Shown one piece after another: positions 14,422 to 23,051 of a DNA stretch of 23,468 nucleotides. Positions within the stretch are counted from its first letter, which is position 1, and every line of letters begins with the position of its first letter. This stretch comes from an uncultured Lachnospiraceae bacterium. Its GTDB lineage: Bacteria; Bacillota; Clostridia; Lachnospirales; Lachnospiraceae. The position numbers were made by a program, and so were the translations under genes. Under the pieces are notes generated by a model. It had not been told where the DNA came from. It searched no databases and worked only from the letters and a program-made list of their open reading frames with translations. The stretch spans positions 1 to 23,468 of the forward strand of contig CAJTPS010000034.1 of the NCBI GenBank assembly GCA_910578555.1, read 5' to 3'.

Positions 14422-15941
14422 CACTGCCCCACACGGAAACTGATTACACTGCATGGAGGCGCAGTGAACCTGATCTTGTTTGCTTCCGTCTTATAATCGC
14501 AAAACCCGGTCTCTTTTACATTTTCCGGCTCTTCAAACGTATTATGCGCGCACATTGCACCCGTCAATATTACCGCTTCTATACGGGAAGGAACAAGCTC
14601 TGCAAAGGAGATTTCCATCGGAACATCCTCCGTGACCGATAAATTATTCACCGTAATGTTCACCGTACCATCTTCGCCGACAGAGACCGATTCACTGATC
14701 TGCGGCACCTGATACGCCGCTTCCTCTCCTATGCTCTGATTGCCTTCCACATAGCTTTCAACCAGTTCCGCATCCTGATGATGTCTGTACATATGGAAAA
14801 CATAATAAGTAGGCGTCAGGACCATCCTCGGTCCCTCCGTCAGAATCACCGCCTGCAGTACATTGACCATCTGTGCGATACACGCCATTTTAACACGGTC
14901 GCAGTGCTTGTTAAAAATATTCAGTGTGATACCCGCCACCAGCGCATCCCGCATCGTGTTCTGCTGATATAAGAATCCCGGATTCGTACCCGGCTCCACA
15001 TCAAACCAGCAGCCCCACTCGTCCACCATCATGCCGATCTTTTTCTGCGGATCATATTGATCCATAACAGCGCCGTGACGCCTGATCAGTTCTTCCATAT
15101 AGATCGCTTTGCAAAGTGTCTGATACCAGATCTTACTGTCAAATTCCGTCGCGCTTCCTTTGTTCTCCCATCCGCCCGGATGTACATAATAATGCAGTGA
15201 CAGACCGTTCATAAAGCCCGGGTTGTCTGCATCAGGACCGGGCGCCGGCGCTGCCGTACAAGTCTTCAGAACGCCTTCTGTCCAGAAGTAGTCCGCAGCA
15301 TTTGCGCCACAGCATATTTTCTGAATCGGTGCATCGTTGTTGTACTGTCTCACATAGGTCTGGTATCTTCTGTACAGATTCCCGTAATACTCCGGTGTCA
15401 TATTGCCGCCGCAGCCCCAGTTCTCATTTCCGACGCCGAAATAGTCGATCTTCCACGGCTTCTCATGACCGTTTTCTCCCCGCAGATCCGCCATCGGGGA
15501 AACACCGTCAAATGTGCAGTATTCCACCCATTCGCTCATCTCCTGCACCGTACCGCTTCCCACATTACCATTGACATAGGTCTTGCAGCCAAGCTGTTCA
15601 CACAATTCAAAAAATTCATGCGTACCAAAACTGTTGTCCTCAACGACACCGCCCCAGTGCGTATTGATCATCTTCTTTCTATCTGCTTTGGGGCCGATAC
15701 CGTCCTTCCAGTGATACTCGTCCGCAAAGCAGCCGCCCGGCCAGCGAAGCACCGGGATCTGCATTTCTTTCAGGGCGTCCACCACGTCTTTCCGCATGCC
15801 GTTTACATTCGGAATCTCAGAATTTTCCCCCACATACAGCCCTTCATAGATGCACCTTCCCAGATGTTCCGAAAAATGTCCGTAAATTTCCGGGTTGATA
15901 TGCCCTTTTTTCTTTTTTTCATTAATGTACAGAGTCGCCAT
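14421..15941 (-). CDS. abfA: GH51 alpha-N-arabinofuranosidase
   Basis: The enzyme releases terminal alpha-L-arabinofuranosyl residues from arabinan or arabinoxylan oligosaccharides. There is no signal peptide, so it acts in the cytoplasm on imported oligosaccharides. The protein has 506 residues, the full family length. Seen: GHFSEHLGRCIYEGLYVG, LRWPGGCFADEYHWKDGIG, the acid/base Glu173 in GVGNENWGCGG, SLHYYVHPGGW, the nucleophile Glu308 in MMVDEWGCWFD, and a C-terminal beta domain ending PPCSVISFRV. GGAGG stands five bases before the ATG. It is second in the operon, 18 bases after the GH43 stop, and is the only carbohydrate gene in this operon that appears intact. Confidence 0.95.
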   Translation of the reverse strand: MATLYINEKKKKGHINPEIYGHFSEHLGRCIYEGLYVGENSEIPNVNGMRKDVVDALKEMQIPVLRWPGGCFADEYHWKDGIGPKADRKKMINTHWGGVVEDNSFGTHEFFELCEQLGCKTYVNGNVGSGTVQEMSEWVEYCTFDGVSPMADLRGENGHEKPWKIDYFGVGNENWGCGGNMTPEYYGNLYRRYQTYVRQYNNDAPIQKICCGANAADYFWTEGVLKTCTAAPAPGPDADNPGFMNGLSLHYYVHPGGWENKGSATEFDSKIWYQTLCKAIYMEELIRRHGAVMDQYDPQKKIGMMVDEWGCWFDVEPGTNPGFLYQQNTMRDALVAGITLNIFNKHCDRVKMACIAQMVNVLQAVILTEGPRMVLTPTYYVFHMYRHHQDAELVESYVEGNQSIGEEAAYQVPQISESVSVGEDGTVNITVNNLSVTEDVPMEISFAELVPSRIEAVILTGAMCAHNTFEEPENVKETGFCDYKTEANKIRFTAPPCSVISFRVGQ

Positions 15942-15959
15942 AGTAACCTCCTCTTCCTT

Positions 15960-16741
15960 TTAATTGTCAAACCCGAACACCGGCCGCCCCTGCTCGTCCC
16001 ATTTAATTTTCATAAGCATTGCATGGCGGTTCGGATTATATAGCGGATCACCCACGATTTCTTTTTCCGTTCTGGCATGGAATACCAGTATGTCATTTCC
16101 CTCTTCATCCACGGTAAAGTTATTATGTCCCGGACCGTATATTTCTCTGGATGCATCAGATGAAAGAACCGGATATCTTTCCTTTTTCCAGGATAAAGGA
16201 TCAAGCAGGTCCGCATTTTCGTCTGCCGTCAGCATTCCCATGCAGTAAGCAATACCGGTATCCGACGCGGAATATGTCAGAAAAATCTTACCGTTTTTCT
16301 TAAGGACACCGGGACCTTCGTTCACCCAGAAGCCGATCCGCTCCCAGTCATAATCCGGTGTTGTGAGAAGCACCTGCTGCGTCTTTAACCGGTAAGGCGA
16401 CTCCATTTCCGCAATATACAAATTGGAAATCTGTCTTCCCACGCCTGTTTTCTCCGCCCACACATAATAGTGTCTGCCTTTGCTTTCGAATACGGTTGCA
16501 TCCAGCGAAAAGGCACGGAATGAGAACTCATAACGCCGGTTTCATGTTTGTGCCACACTTCCTTCTCCTGTGCCGTCCGCAGTCCCGCCAGCGTATCAGC
16601 TCTGCGCAATATGATTTTGTCGTATTCCGGTACGGAAGCCGTAAAATAGTATGTCCCGTCCGTATGCCTGTAAATATATGGATCAGCCCGCTGCAAAATC
16701 CATGGCTTATTGTAAAATATTTCCTTTTCCATTTCGCTCAT
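15960..16741 (-). pseudogene. GH43 arabinosidase-type hydrolase with internal deletion and frameshift
   Basis: GH43 enzymes are five-bladed beta-propeller arabinofuranosidases, xylosidases or arabinanases. The first part reads NKPWILQRADPYIYRHTDGT (catalytic base Asp20), then YYFTASVPEYDKIILRRA and WHKHETGVMSSH. It should then continue with the IWAPEIH blade, but that segment of some tens of residues is absent. From about 16520 the coding sense resumes in another frame: FRAFSLDATVFESKGRHYYV (pKa-modulating Asp), WERIGFWVNEGPGVL (acid Glu), YGPGHNNFTVDEEG, ending at TAA 15960-15962. The gene is thus a deletion plus frameshift pseudogene. ATG 16741 is the likely original start, with AAGG 12 bases upstream. 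It is first in the arabinoside operon. Confidence 0.82.
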
Positions 16742-16789
16742 TATGCTACCATACCTTCTCTTTTTAAACATTCCTTAAATTATTATACT

Positions 16790-16812
16790 TTATCCTAAAT
16801 TATATTGGATAA
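16790..16812 (-). promoter_or_regulatory. Operator-like dyad over the GH43 operon -10 element
   Basis: TTATCC (16790-16795) and GGATAA (16807-16812) are perfect six-base arms around 11 bases, centred on the -10 hexamer. It is a likely repressor site for the arabinoside operon, with the ArsR-like or AraC-type neighbour as candidates. Confidence 0.5.
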
Positions 16813-16827
16813 TTTGCAATAACGCAA
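16799..16827 (-). promoter_or_regulatory. Promoter of the GH43-GH51 operon
   Basis: On the minus strand TTGCGT (16822-16827) and TATAAT (16799-16804) are spaced by 17 bases, about 58 bases before the GH43 start. It begins two bases from the GH13 stop codon, and no terminator for GH13 is visible in the gap. Confidence 0.75.
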
Positions 16828-16828
16828 C

Positions 16829-18553
16829 TTATTTTTTCTTAAATATAACCGCTGTCTCATAATCTCCTAAACTGCCGGAAAAAATCTCGTCCTTTACAAG
16901 ATCGCTCATGCCTGTCAGATTCTGCAGTTCCACCTTACCCTGCTTCGTATGAAAAATCAGTATCAAATGTTGCTCCTGCAGGCACCTTTCCATATAGATC
17001 AGCCCTGTTGTGTCTTCTGTGTACTGCTTTATGATATCCCCTTCTGTCAGCGCTGCATAATTATGTCTGATCCTGATCAGCGTCCGGTAATAACCGAGAA
17101 TGTCCTGATTCTGTCTTCTTTCATCCCAGAGCATACCACGCCTGCAGTCCGGATCGGCGCCGCCGTCCAATGCCACCTCATCGCCATAGTAGACCATCGG
17201 CATACCGGGCAGCAGCAGCTGCAGTGCCGCCGCCAGCTTCTGTTTCCTGATGTCATGGCCGACACTGTATGAAAATCTTGCCGTATCATGGCTGTCTACA
17301 AAATTCCAGAGGTATCCTTCCAGGCCCTGATGCAGATTGCCCTTCATAAAATTAAGGTTTCCGGCAAAGGCGGAGGCGCTCATCTTCTGCGACACGATCA
17401 GATCAAACACCGAACGATAAAACTGATAATTCATGACGCTGTCCCATTCATCCCCCTCCAGAAAGTCGCCGGCAAAATGCCAGATCTCACCGACAATCAG
17501 TATATCGCTTTTGACCGCTTTCATTTCCCTTCTGAACCGCTTCCAGAAGACATGACTGATCTCATCCGCCACATCCAGCCTCCATCCGTCGATATCGCAT
17601 TCTCTGATCCAGTAGGCCGCAACATCAATGACATAATCCGCCGTCTCTTTGTTCTGCAGGTTCAGTTTCGGCATAAGACCGGCGTAACTGAAAGTCTTGT
17701 AATTCGGCTTTTTCCCCCACTCCATCACAAGCGGAAAATCCTGTATATAATACCAGTCCAGATACTCTGACTGTTCTTTCTTTTCCCTGATATCCCGAAA
17801 TGCAAAAAAATCTGCCGAAGTATGGTTAAACACACCGTCAAGGATTACATACATCCCCAGACCATGCGCACGGGATACCAGTTCCTTCAAATCCTCCTTA
17901 TCCCCGAAAGCCGGATCGATTACATAATAGTCATCGATATTATACTTGTGGCTGGAGCCAGACTTGAAAATCGGAGTCATGTAGATAATATCCGCTCCCA
18001 GTTCCTTTATATAGTCCAGTCGGTTGATAATTCCCCTGATAGAGCCCTTCAGATCAGCCTTATGATCGATCGGTGCCTGATACCACACCTCCTCCGGGAC
18101 GTCCTGATCTGTGGCAAAGCGGGACGGGAAAATCTGGTATATCACCTTATTCTTCGCCCATTCCGGCAGCACAAAAAGTTCTTCCTCCCGTAGACTCTGC
18201 GGGCAGTCATACATCTTCTCAATATCCGTGATACACGCATCATAAAAATCATGATTTCCATAATACACAACTTTCCCGACTTGATCTTCTATCGCAAAGA
18301 AATATCTAAGACAGATCACATCCATCTCTATCACTGCTTCATAGTAATCTATATAATTGTCAGAATACGCTTTCCGCATATTCTGTGTATTTCTTGTATC
18401 ATGATATTTTACCGGCAGATACTTATCCTGCATATGAATGGTCACGTTTGCCGCATCGCCTTTTTTCGTCTCAAGTCTGATCAGAAACCGCCCTTTCTCC
18501 AACGCGTAACAATATCGCTTATCTGCAAAATGTCTGACTGCTGCATATTCCAT
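16829..18553 (-). CDS. GH13 alpha-amylase family protein (neopullulanase/cyclomaltodextrinase type)
   Basis: The protein has 574 residues. An N-terminal beta domain of about 120 residues (CBM34-like) precedes the (beta/alpha)8 barrel, which starts at WAKNKVIYQIFPSRFATD. Conserved GH13 regions are visible: DGVFNHTS (239-246), GWRLDVADE with nucleophile Asp327, VGEIWH with acid/base Glu356 and FVDSHDT with Asp423. MPKLNLQN before region II is the typical neopullulanase-type MPKL signature. There is no signal peptide, so it probably hydrolyses imported maltodextrin, cyclodextrin or pullulan fragments in the cytoplasm. GGGA is six bases before the ATG. It is divergent from the AraC regulator, which probably controls it. 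Confidence 0.93.
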   Translation of the reverse strand: MEYAAVRHFADKRYCYALEKGRFLIRLETKKGDAANVTIHMQDKYLPVKYHDTRNTQNMRKAYSDNYIDYYEAVIEMDVICLRYFFAIEDQVGKVVYYGNHDFYDACITDIEKMYDCPQSLREEELFVLPEWAKNKVIYQIFPSRFATDQDVPEEVWYQAPIDHKADLKGSIRGIINRLDYIKELGADIIYMTPIFKSGSSHKYNIDDYYVIDPAFGDKEDLKELVSRAHGLGMYVILDGVFNHTSADFFAFRDIREKKEQSEYLDWYYIQDFPLVMEWGKKPNYKTFSYAGLMPKLNLQNKETADYVIDVAAYWIRECDIDGWRLDVADEISHVFWKRFRREMKAVKSDILIVGEIWHFAGDFLEGDEWDSVMNYQFYRSVFDLIVSQKMSASAFAGNLNFMKGNLHQGLEGYLWNFVDSHDTARFSYSVGHDIRKQKLAAALQLLLPGMPMVYYGDEVALDGGADPDCRRGMLWDERRQNQDILGYYRTLIRIRHNYAALTEGDIIKQYTEDTTGLIYMERCLQEQHLILIFHTKQGKVELQNLTGMSDLVKDEIFSGSLGDYETAVIFKKK

Positions 18554-18613
18554 ATCTCATCCCGTCCTCTTCTTTAAAATATTCAATGTTAATCCGAAAT
18601 AATTCTAACATAC

Positions 18614-18642
18614 TTGTATTTTACTCTGATTTGTATTATGAT
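18614..18642 (+). promoter_or_regulatory. Possible promoter of the AraC-family gene
   Basis: TTGTAT (18614-18619) and TATGAT (18637-18642) are spaced by 17 bases. Just downstream ATTCTTG occurs twice (18641-18647 and 18654-18660), 13 bases apart, which may be half-sites for the AraC protein. No clear promoter for the divergent GH13 gene was found in this 159-base gap. Confidence 0.5.
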
Positions 18643-18712
18643 TCTTGTAATATATTCTTGATTTTATAGCACAATCCTATTATGTCATAAGAACAACGGA
18701 GGAAGACAGATC

Positions 18713-19594
18713 ATGGATACTGTATTTTTGCATGAAACCAAAATACACGGTACGGTTCACTTCCCCTACAGTGTCTATCACGGAAATATTCCGGATTGGA
18801 TACCCTCCTTTCCGCTTCACTGGCACGATGATTTTGAACTCATCTACTGTACCGCAGGACAGATCCGGGTTACCATATGGGGATCGGCATACACTCTCTG
18901 TGCCAAAGACCTGATTGTGATCCTTCCTCATGCTGTGCATTCCATTGAACAGGGAGGACCTGCCGGCGGGGAATATTTCAATATTATGTTTCACCCTTCT
19001 CTTTTCCGGGGCGCCGAAAGCAGTCTTTGTTATGACAAATATGTCAGTCCTTTTCTAACCGGTGAAAAAACCATAGAGTTCTTCTATCCTTCCGGATCTG
19101 CCTTCAGCCAGACGGTAACTCCCTGCATCCTGTCTCTGCTGGAGCACAGAGCCGAGAGTTACTCCACTTACGAACTTTTAATCATGTCAAATCTGTTTTT
19201 CCTGCTGTATCATATAAATCAGTACAGCTTCACTGCCACCAGTGATAACAGCGCTTTACAGCTATCATACAACAGACTTAAAAATGCACTTTATGATATC
19301 CGTAAGTTCTATGACCGTAAAATATCCATTCATGAAGCGGCCAAACATTGCGGTTTTTCGGAAAGCCACTTTATGAAACTGTTTAAGGACTTCACCGGAA
19401 TAAGCTTCAACGCATATCTGGTCGAATACCGTCTGAATCTGGCGGCAAAGCAGTTAGTCGAAACCGATCTGAAAGTGATTGATATTGCTGAGAACTGCGG
19501 TTTTCATAATCACTCCTATTTTACCCGAGCATTCCGGACCAGATACGGGAAAACCCCTGTCGCATACAGAAATGCGGCACGTTTAGAAGCGTAA
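18713..19594 (+). CDS. AraC family transcriptional regulator
   Basis: The protein has 293 residues. The N-terminal cupin sensor domain is recognisable by FPLHWHDDFELIYCTAGQ (33-50) and DLIVILPHAVHSIEQGG. The C-terminal double helix-turn-helix (about 190-290) reads ISIHEAAKHCGFSESHFMKL, FKDFTGISFNAYLVEYRLNL, then VIDIAENCGFHNHSYFTRAF and RTRYGKTPVAYRN, a full AraC signature. GGAGG is 10 bases before the ATG. It is transcribed away from GH13 and probably activates it in response to a sugar bound by the cupin domain. The ligand is not determinable. Confidence 0.93.
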   Translation: MDTVFLHETKIHGTVHFPYSVYHGNIPDWIPSFPLHWHDDFELIYCTAGQIRVTIWGSAYTLCAKDLIVILPHAVHSIEQGGPAGGEYFNIMFHPSLFRGAESSLCYDKYVSPFLTGEKTIEFFYPSGSAFSQTVTPCILSLLEHRAESYSTYELLIMSNLFFLLYHINQYSFTATSDNSALQLSYNRLKNALYDIRKFYDRKISIHEAAKHCGFSESHFMKLFKDFTGISFNAYLVEYRLNLAAKQLVETDLKVIDIAENCGFHNHSYFTRAFRTRYGKTPVAYRNAARLEA

Positions 19595-19690
19595 GCCGGG
19601 ATGCATTTCCCGTTACAGGTGCTGCACGCAAGATACCGCAGGGAAAAGCAAGTATTCCTCATACAGCCTCATCCCTCATACTTATATTTC

Positions 19691-19719
19691 TTGAAAACCC
19701 CATTGAAATTATGTATGAT
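19691..19719 (+). promoter_or_regulatory. Promoter of the unknown membrane protein gene
   Basis: TTGAAA (19691-19696) and TATGAT (19714-19719) are spaced by 17 bases, giving a leader of about 80 bases. Nothing else is recognisable in 19595-19806. Confidence 0.65.
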
Positions 19720-19806
19720 GAGATTATGCAAATATCGTCTGTCAGTACAGACTCCAAAAACAGTAAATCATAAACACGCGCAGATAATGCGGAACGAGGA
19801 TCGGCA

Positions 19807-20535
19807 ATGAAATATCATTACAGTATCGAAGACGGCAAATTACTCCTGAATAACGGTAAAAGAAACAGACTGCTCGTGCAATCTGCTTTTTTATTCCACG
19901 TATCGAAACTCCTGCTTCTGGTCCTTTCCTTTGCCGCAACCGTATATTTGACCTATCTTATTTTCAGGGAATGCATTACAGATGCAACTTTAAGCAGTTG
20001 TATTCCCTTAGGCTCTATTTTTGCCACATTCGGCTCGGCTGTGATCTCCGTTATATCTCTTTACTGTAACAGACAGCTCCATTCTTTTCAGGAAAATCTC
20101 TCCGCACTGCACGAACAGATTCCGAATTTATCTTCCTGGAAAAGATGGCCCTTCTTAAGAAGATACAGCCGTGAAAAGACCGGCACATGGAAATATAATT
20201 ATTACATATTAAGAAACCCGCAGATCACTTTCAACAGCGACGATCTGTCCCTCACCGTGCCGCTCCCTACCTGCACGGCAGACTTCTATGACCTTCCCAT
20301 ATTCGCCTATGTCGTCAGGATGCTTTGTTTCCGTAAACATCTGTCCCGTCTTGCCACGCAATGTCAGACTATAGAAGAAGAGAAAGAGGTCTTTACGTTC
20401 TACTGCACCCTGATGATCTACCGGAACATTATCCGGTATAAGACCGGCACACTGCTTATGCTGATCGGCTCGGAGTTTGTCCTGTCCAGTATTCTTTTTT
20501 CCTTTTGCTATACGGCGATCAGCGAAATGCTGTAA
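19807..20535 (+). CDS. Unrecognised membrane protein, about three helices
   Basis: The protein has 242 residues and I do not recognise it. A short polar N-terminus (MKYHYSIEDGKLLLNNGKRN) precedes hydrophobic helices at about 31-53 (HVSKLLLLVLSFAATVYLTY) and 65-87 (SCIPLGSIFATFGSAVISVI). A cytoplasmic-looking central region of about 120 residues follows, with basic and aromatic stretches (SSWKRWPFLRRYSREKTGTW, FYDLPIFAYVVRMLCFRKH). A final helix lies at about 212-235 (TLLMLIGSEFVLSSILFSF). GAGG lies seven bases before the ATG and a good promoter lies upstream, so it is a real gene. It is monocistronic or linked with the 65-residue membrane peptide downstream. No catalytic motif is evident. Confidence 0.75.
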   Translation: MKYHYSIEDGKLLLNNGKRNRLLVQSAFLFHVSKLLLLVLSFAATVYLTYLIFRECITDATLSSCIPLGSIFATFGSAVISVISLYCNRQLHSFQENLSALHEQIPNLSSWKRWPFLRRYSREKTGTWKYNYYILRNPQITFNSDDLSLTVPLPTCTADFYDLPIFAYVVRMLCFRKHLSRLATQCQTIEEEKEVFTFYCTLMIYRNIIRYKTGTLLMLIGSEFVLSSILFSFCYTAISEML

Positions 20536-20594
20536 TCATCTCTTAAGACGACTCTGTACGTGATTCCTATGCGCTGCGCCCGCTTATATGCAAT

Positions 20595-20630
20595 CTTACA
20601 CAAATGTAAGTTACGGCGCACAACTGTAAG
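20595..20630 (+). promoter_or_regulatory. Direct repeat with dyad, possible LytTR-type regulator site
   Basis: CACAAATGTAAG (20599-20610) and CACAACTGTAAG (20619-20630) match at 11 of 12 bases, with starts 20 bases apart, i.e. on one face of the helix. The first also forms the hairpin CTTACA-CAAA-TGTAAG (20595-20610). Two-turn-spaced direct repeats ahead of a small membrane gene resemble LytTR/AgrA-class binding sites, but the match to that consensus is only partial. A TTGATA -35 candidate follows at 20659-20664. Confidence 0.4.
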
Positions 20631-20746
20631 CCAGATCAATGGAAACAGCTCCTGATATTTGATATCTTAATTACAGGAAGTAAAACAACCCGTTGCGCAA
20701 GGGAATCATGGAAAATGAAAATTTTCAGTCATAGAAAAGGAGAGAA

Positions 20747-20944
20747 ATGAAAATGAAAAATGTATTAATCGCAGTAGTATCAATGGTAGGAATTATTGTT
20801 GTAAGGATGATCCTGTCTATCGCTTTCACCGATCAGATCGCAGAGGTTTTTGCAAGAACAGCCATCGGCATTCTTTTCTTTTACTTGATTGCCAGCATAG
20901 GCATAAGTTCACGGAAGAGAAAATTGAATCAGAAAGGGGTATGA
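20747..20944 (+). CDS. Small membrane protein of 65 residues
   Basis: Two hydrophobic segments are seen, VLIAVVSMVGIIVVRMILSI (about 6-25) and TAIGILFFYLIASIGIS (about 38-54), with a basic cytoplasmic tail SSRKRKLNQKGV. A strong AAAAGGAG ribosome site (20735-20742) precedes the ATG by four bases and a second ATG (20753) by ten, so the product may be 63 residues. Coding status is supported by the ribosome site, the membrane pattern and a strong terminator two bases after the stop. Function unknown. The upstream direct repeat suggests dedicated regulation. Similar peptides act as accessory or regulatory membrane proteins, but nothing here proves that. Confidence 0.65.
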   Translation: MKMKNVLIAVVSMVGIIVVRMILSIAFTDQIAEVFARTAIGILFFYLIASIGISSRKRKLNQKGV

Positions 20945-20945
20945 G

Positions 20946-20981
20946 ACAACGGGCGGAGCTTCCTATGGCTCCGCCCGTTGT
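20946..20981 (+). terminator. Strong terminator between the small membrane gene and recQ
   Basis: ACAACGGGCGGAGC (20946-20959) and GCTCCGCCCGTTGT (20968-20981) form a perfect 14-base stem with an eight-base loop, followed by TTCGT. It sits between two convergent genes and may serve both, although the T-tract is short. Confidence 0.8.
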
Positions 20982-21006
20982 TTCGTCCCCCTCCCGCGAT
21001 CCCACA

Positions 21007-22887
21007 TCACTCGTCAAAGTAAAACTTCTCCCGGATTCCGCCCGTGTACTCCATGATCACACTTAAGAAACGTTCTCCGTACCGCGCATACTTATTCTCA
21101 CCGACTCCTGACACATCCAGCATCTCCGCTTTACCAAGCGGTACTTTCACGCACATATCCACCAGTGTCTTGTCCGAGAAAATAATGTAAGGCGGCATGT
21201 TCTCCTCTCTCGCGATCGCGGTCCGAAGCGTCCGAAGTTGCTCGAAAAGCTCCAGTCCTCTGGCATTTAAGATATCCGATGTCCGCGCTTTTGTTCTGCT
21301 GCTCTTTTCCCTTCTGCTCTGCTTCCTCTCCTGCTGCGGCGCTTTCTTCACGCGTTTCAGAATGACGCGCCTGCCATATTCCAAAACCTCCTCTGACGCA
21401 TCAGTTGTTCGCAGCAGCGCATACCTGTCGTCCGTCACAGCGAGCAGATTTTCTATCAGCATTTGATGCATAATTTCCTTAATCTCCGTCTCGCGCATAT
21501 CGCTCAGACTGCCAAAAGACGCATACTCATCCACCCTGTACTCCCTCAGCTTGGCACGATTCTCACCGGCCAGCATCCCGGCGGTCACATTGATGCCATA
21601 GCGCTGACGCATCTCTTTCACACCGGTTATAATCTTTACCGCCGCTTCCGTCACGTCCATCTCCTCATACTCGCGCATACAGTTACCGCAATTATCGCAC
21701 TGCGCCATGCCTTTTTCCCCAAAATAACGCAGAATATACTCCCGCAGGCAATCCGTCGTGAGACAATAATACTGTATCATTTGCAGGCGTTCCTCGTCCC
21801 GCTCCGCTATTGTCTCGAGCTCCTCCTGCCCATATTCTCCTTTCTGCTCCTTATGCTCCAGCAAAAAACGGTTAATCATGACATCCTGCGCAGAGTATAG
21901 CAGAATACACTCTGCTCTCTCGCCGTCTCTTCCCGCTCTGCCCGCCTCCTGATAATAATTCTCCAGGCTCTGCGGCATATTGTAATGAATGACATAGCGC
22001 ACATTTGATTTATCGATCCCCATACCGAAAGCATTCGTTGCTATCATGACCGGACACTTGTCATAGATAAAATCTTCCTGATTCTGTCTGCGCTCCCCGC
22101 CGTCAAGCCCCGCATGGTATCTGGTTACCGCTACTCCCTCCGCAAGCAGCCTGCCATACAGCTTGTCCACATTTTTTCTGGTGGTACAATAAATAATCCC
22201 GCTTTCCGCATTATGCTCCCGTATGTAATCCATAATATAATTGTCTTTGCGTGCAGGCGTCTCCACCGCAAAATACAGATTCTTACGGTCAAATCCCGTC
22301 ACCAGCACATAGGGCGCGTTAAGACCGAGCACGCAGACGATATCCTCCTTCACGTTCTCCGTCGCCGTAGCCGTAAAGGCACTGATGACCGGTCTTCTCT
22401 CAAGCCTGTCAATAAACTGCACGATTTTCAGATAGCTGGGCCGAAAGTCCTGTCCCCACTGCGAAATGCAGTGCGCCTCGTCCACCGTCAGCATAGAGAT
22501 CTCTGTCTGCCTTGCAAACTGCATAAACTCATACGTCTCAAGACGCTCCGGCGCCACATAGATAATCTTGTACTGCCCGCCAGCCGCCAGCTTAAGAGCC
22601 TTGGAAATCTGGGATTCGCTGAGGGAACTGTTGATGTAAGCGGCGTGAATACCCGCCTGATTCAATGCCTGCACCTGATCTTTCATCAGGGAGATCAGCG
22701 GGGAAATGACTAATGTAATGCCCGGCAGTAGAAGCGCCGGAATCTGATAACAGATAGATTTCCCGGCTCCGGTCGGCATGATCCCCAGTACATCCCGTCC
22801 CTGCAGTATATGGTCAATCAGATTCTCCTGCCCTTCCCGGAAGGCAGAATACCCGAAATATTTCTTTAGTGTGTCTAGTTTGTTCAT
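21007..22887 (-). CDS. recQ: ATP-dependent DNA helicase RecQ
   Basis: A 3'-5' superfamily 2 helicase in recombination and replication-fork repair. The protein has 626 residues, full RecQ length. Seen in order: motif 0 FGYSAFREGQ, Walker A MPTGAGKS (37-44), DEAH 136-139, the aromatic-rich loop ISQWGQDFRPSY, motif III TATAT, motifs V/VI with ATNAFGMGIDK and QEAGRAGRDG, and a zinc site at Cys380, 397, 400 and 403. A winged-helix RQC domain (about 410-500) and a C-terminal HRDC domain (NARGLELFEQLRTLRTAIA, about 545-625) follow. AAGGG is seven bases before the ATG. A TATAAT at 22964-22969 on the minus strand is the likely -10 but has no good -35. Convergent with the small membrane gene. Confidence 0.96.
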   Translation of the reverse strand: MNKLDTLKKYFGYSAFREGQENLIDHILQGRDVLGIMPTGAGKSICYQIPALLLPGITLVISPLISLMKDQVQALNQAGIHAAYINSSLSESQISKALKLAAGGQYKIIYVAPERLETYEFMQFARQTEISMLTVDEAHCISQWGQDFRPSYLKIVQFIDRLERRPVISAFTATATENVKEDIVCVLGLNAPYVLVTGFDRKNLYFAVETPARKDNYIMDYIREHNAESGIIYCTTRKNVDKLYGRLLAEGVAVTRYHAGLDGGERRQNQEDFIYDKCPVMIATNAFGMGIDKSNVRYVIHYNMPQSLENYYQEAGRAGRDGERAECILLYSAQDVMINRFLLEHKEQKGEYGQEELETIAERDEERLQMIQYYCLTTDCLREYILRYFGEKGMAQCDNCGNCMREYEEMDVTEAAVKIITGVKEMRQRYGINVTAGMLAGENRAKLREYRVDEYASFGSLSDMRETEIKEIMHQMLIENLLAVTDDRYALLRTTDASEEVLEYGRRVILKRVKKAPQQERKQSRREKSSRTKARTSDILNARGLELFEQLRTLRTAIAREENMPPYIIFSDKTLVDMCVKVPLGKAEMLDVSGVGENKYARYGERFLSVIMEYTGGIREKFYFDE

Positions 22888-23005
22888 TGGTCGTCCCTTC
22901 TGCGAGTCTGTCAGATCAGCCTGTTACCGCTTTCTTATCGTTTTTCGGCTGATTCTAAATATAATTATATAGCAGTCGATTGCCATAGTCTATGCAAAAG
23001 TATAT

Positions 23006-23051
23006 ACAGAAAGAAAGCCCCAGGACACGGTCCCCGCGGCTTTCTTTCTGT
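23006..23051. terminator. Terminator-like hairpin in a divergent intergenic region
   Basis: ACAGAAAGAAAGCC (23006-23019) and GGCTTTCTTTCTGT (23038-23051) are perfect 14-base arms around 18 bases containing GGACACGGTCC. The A-rich 5' and T-rich 3' arms are typical of terminators on either strand. Yet recQ leaves to the left and the glycosyltransferase starts to the right, so no annotated gene ends here. It may end a small RNA, act in a leader, or be a relic. The rest of 22888-23231 holds the recQ -10 candidate and a dyad at 23170-23186. Confidence 0.55.

Noticed and set aside
19601..19810. 69-codon plus-strand open frame between the AraC gene and the membrane protein
   Set aside because: It contains the promoter of the next gene, has no ribosome site and has no protein-like pattern.
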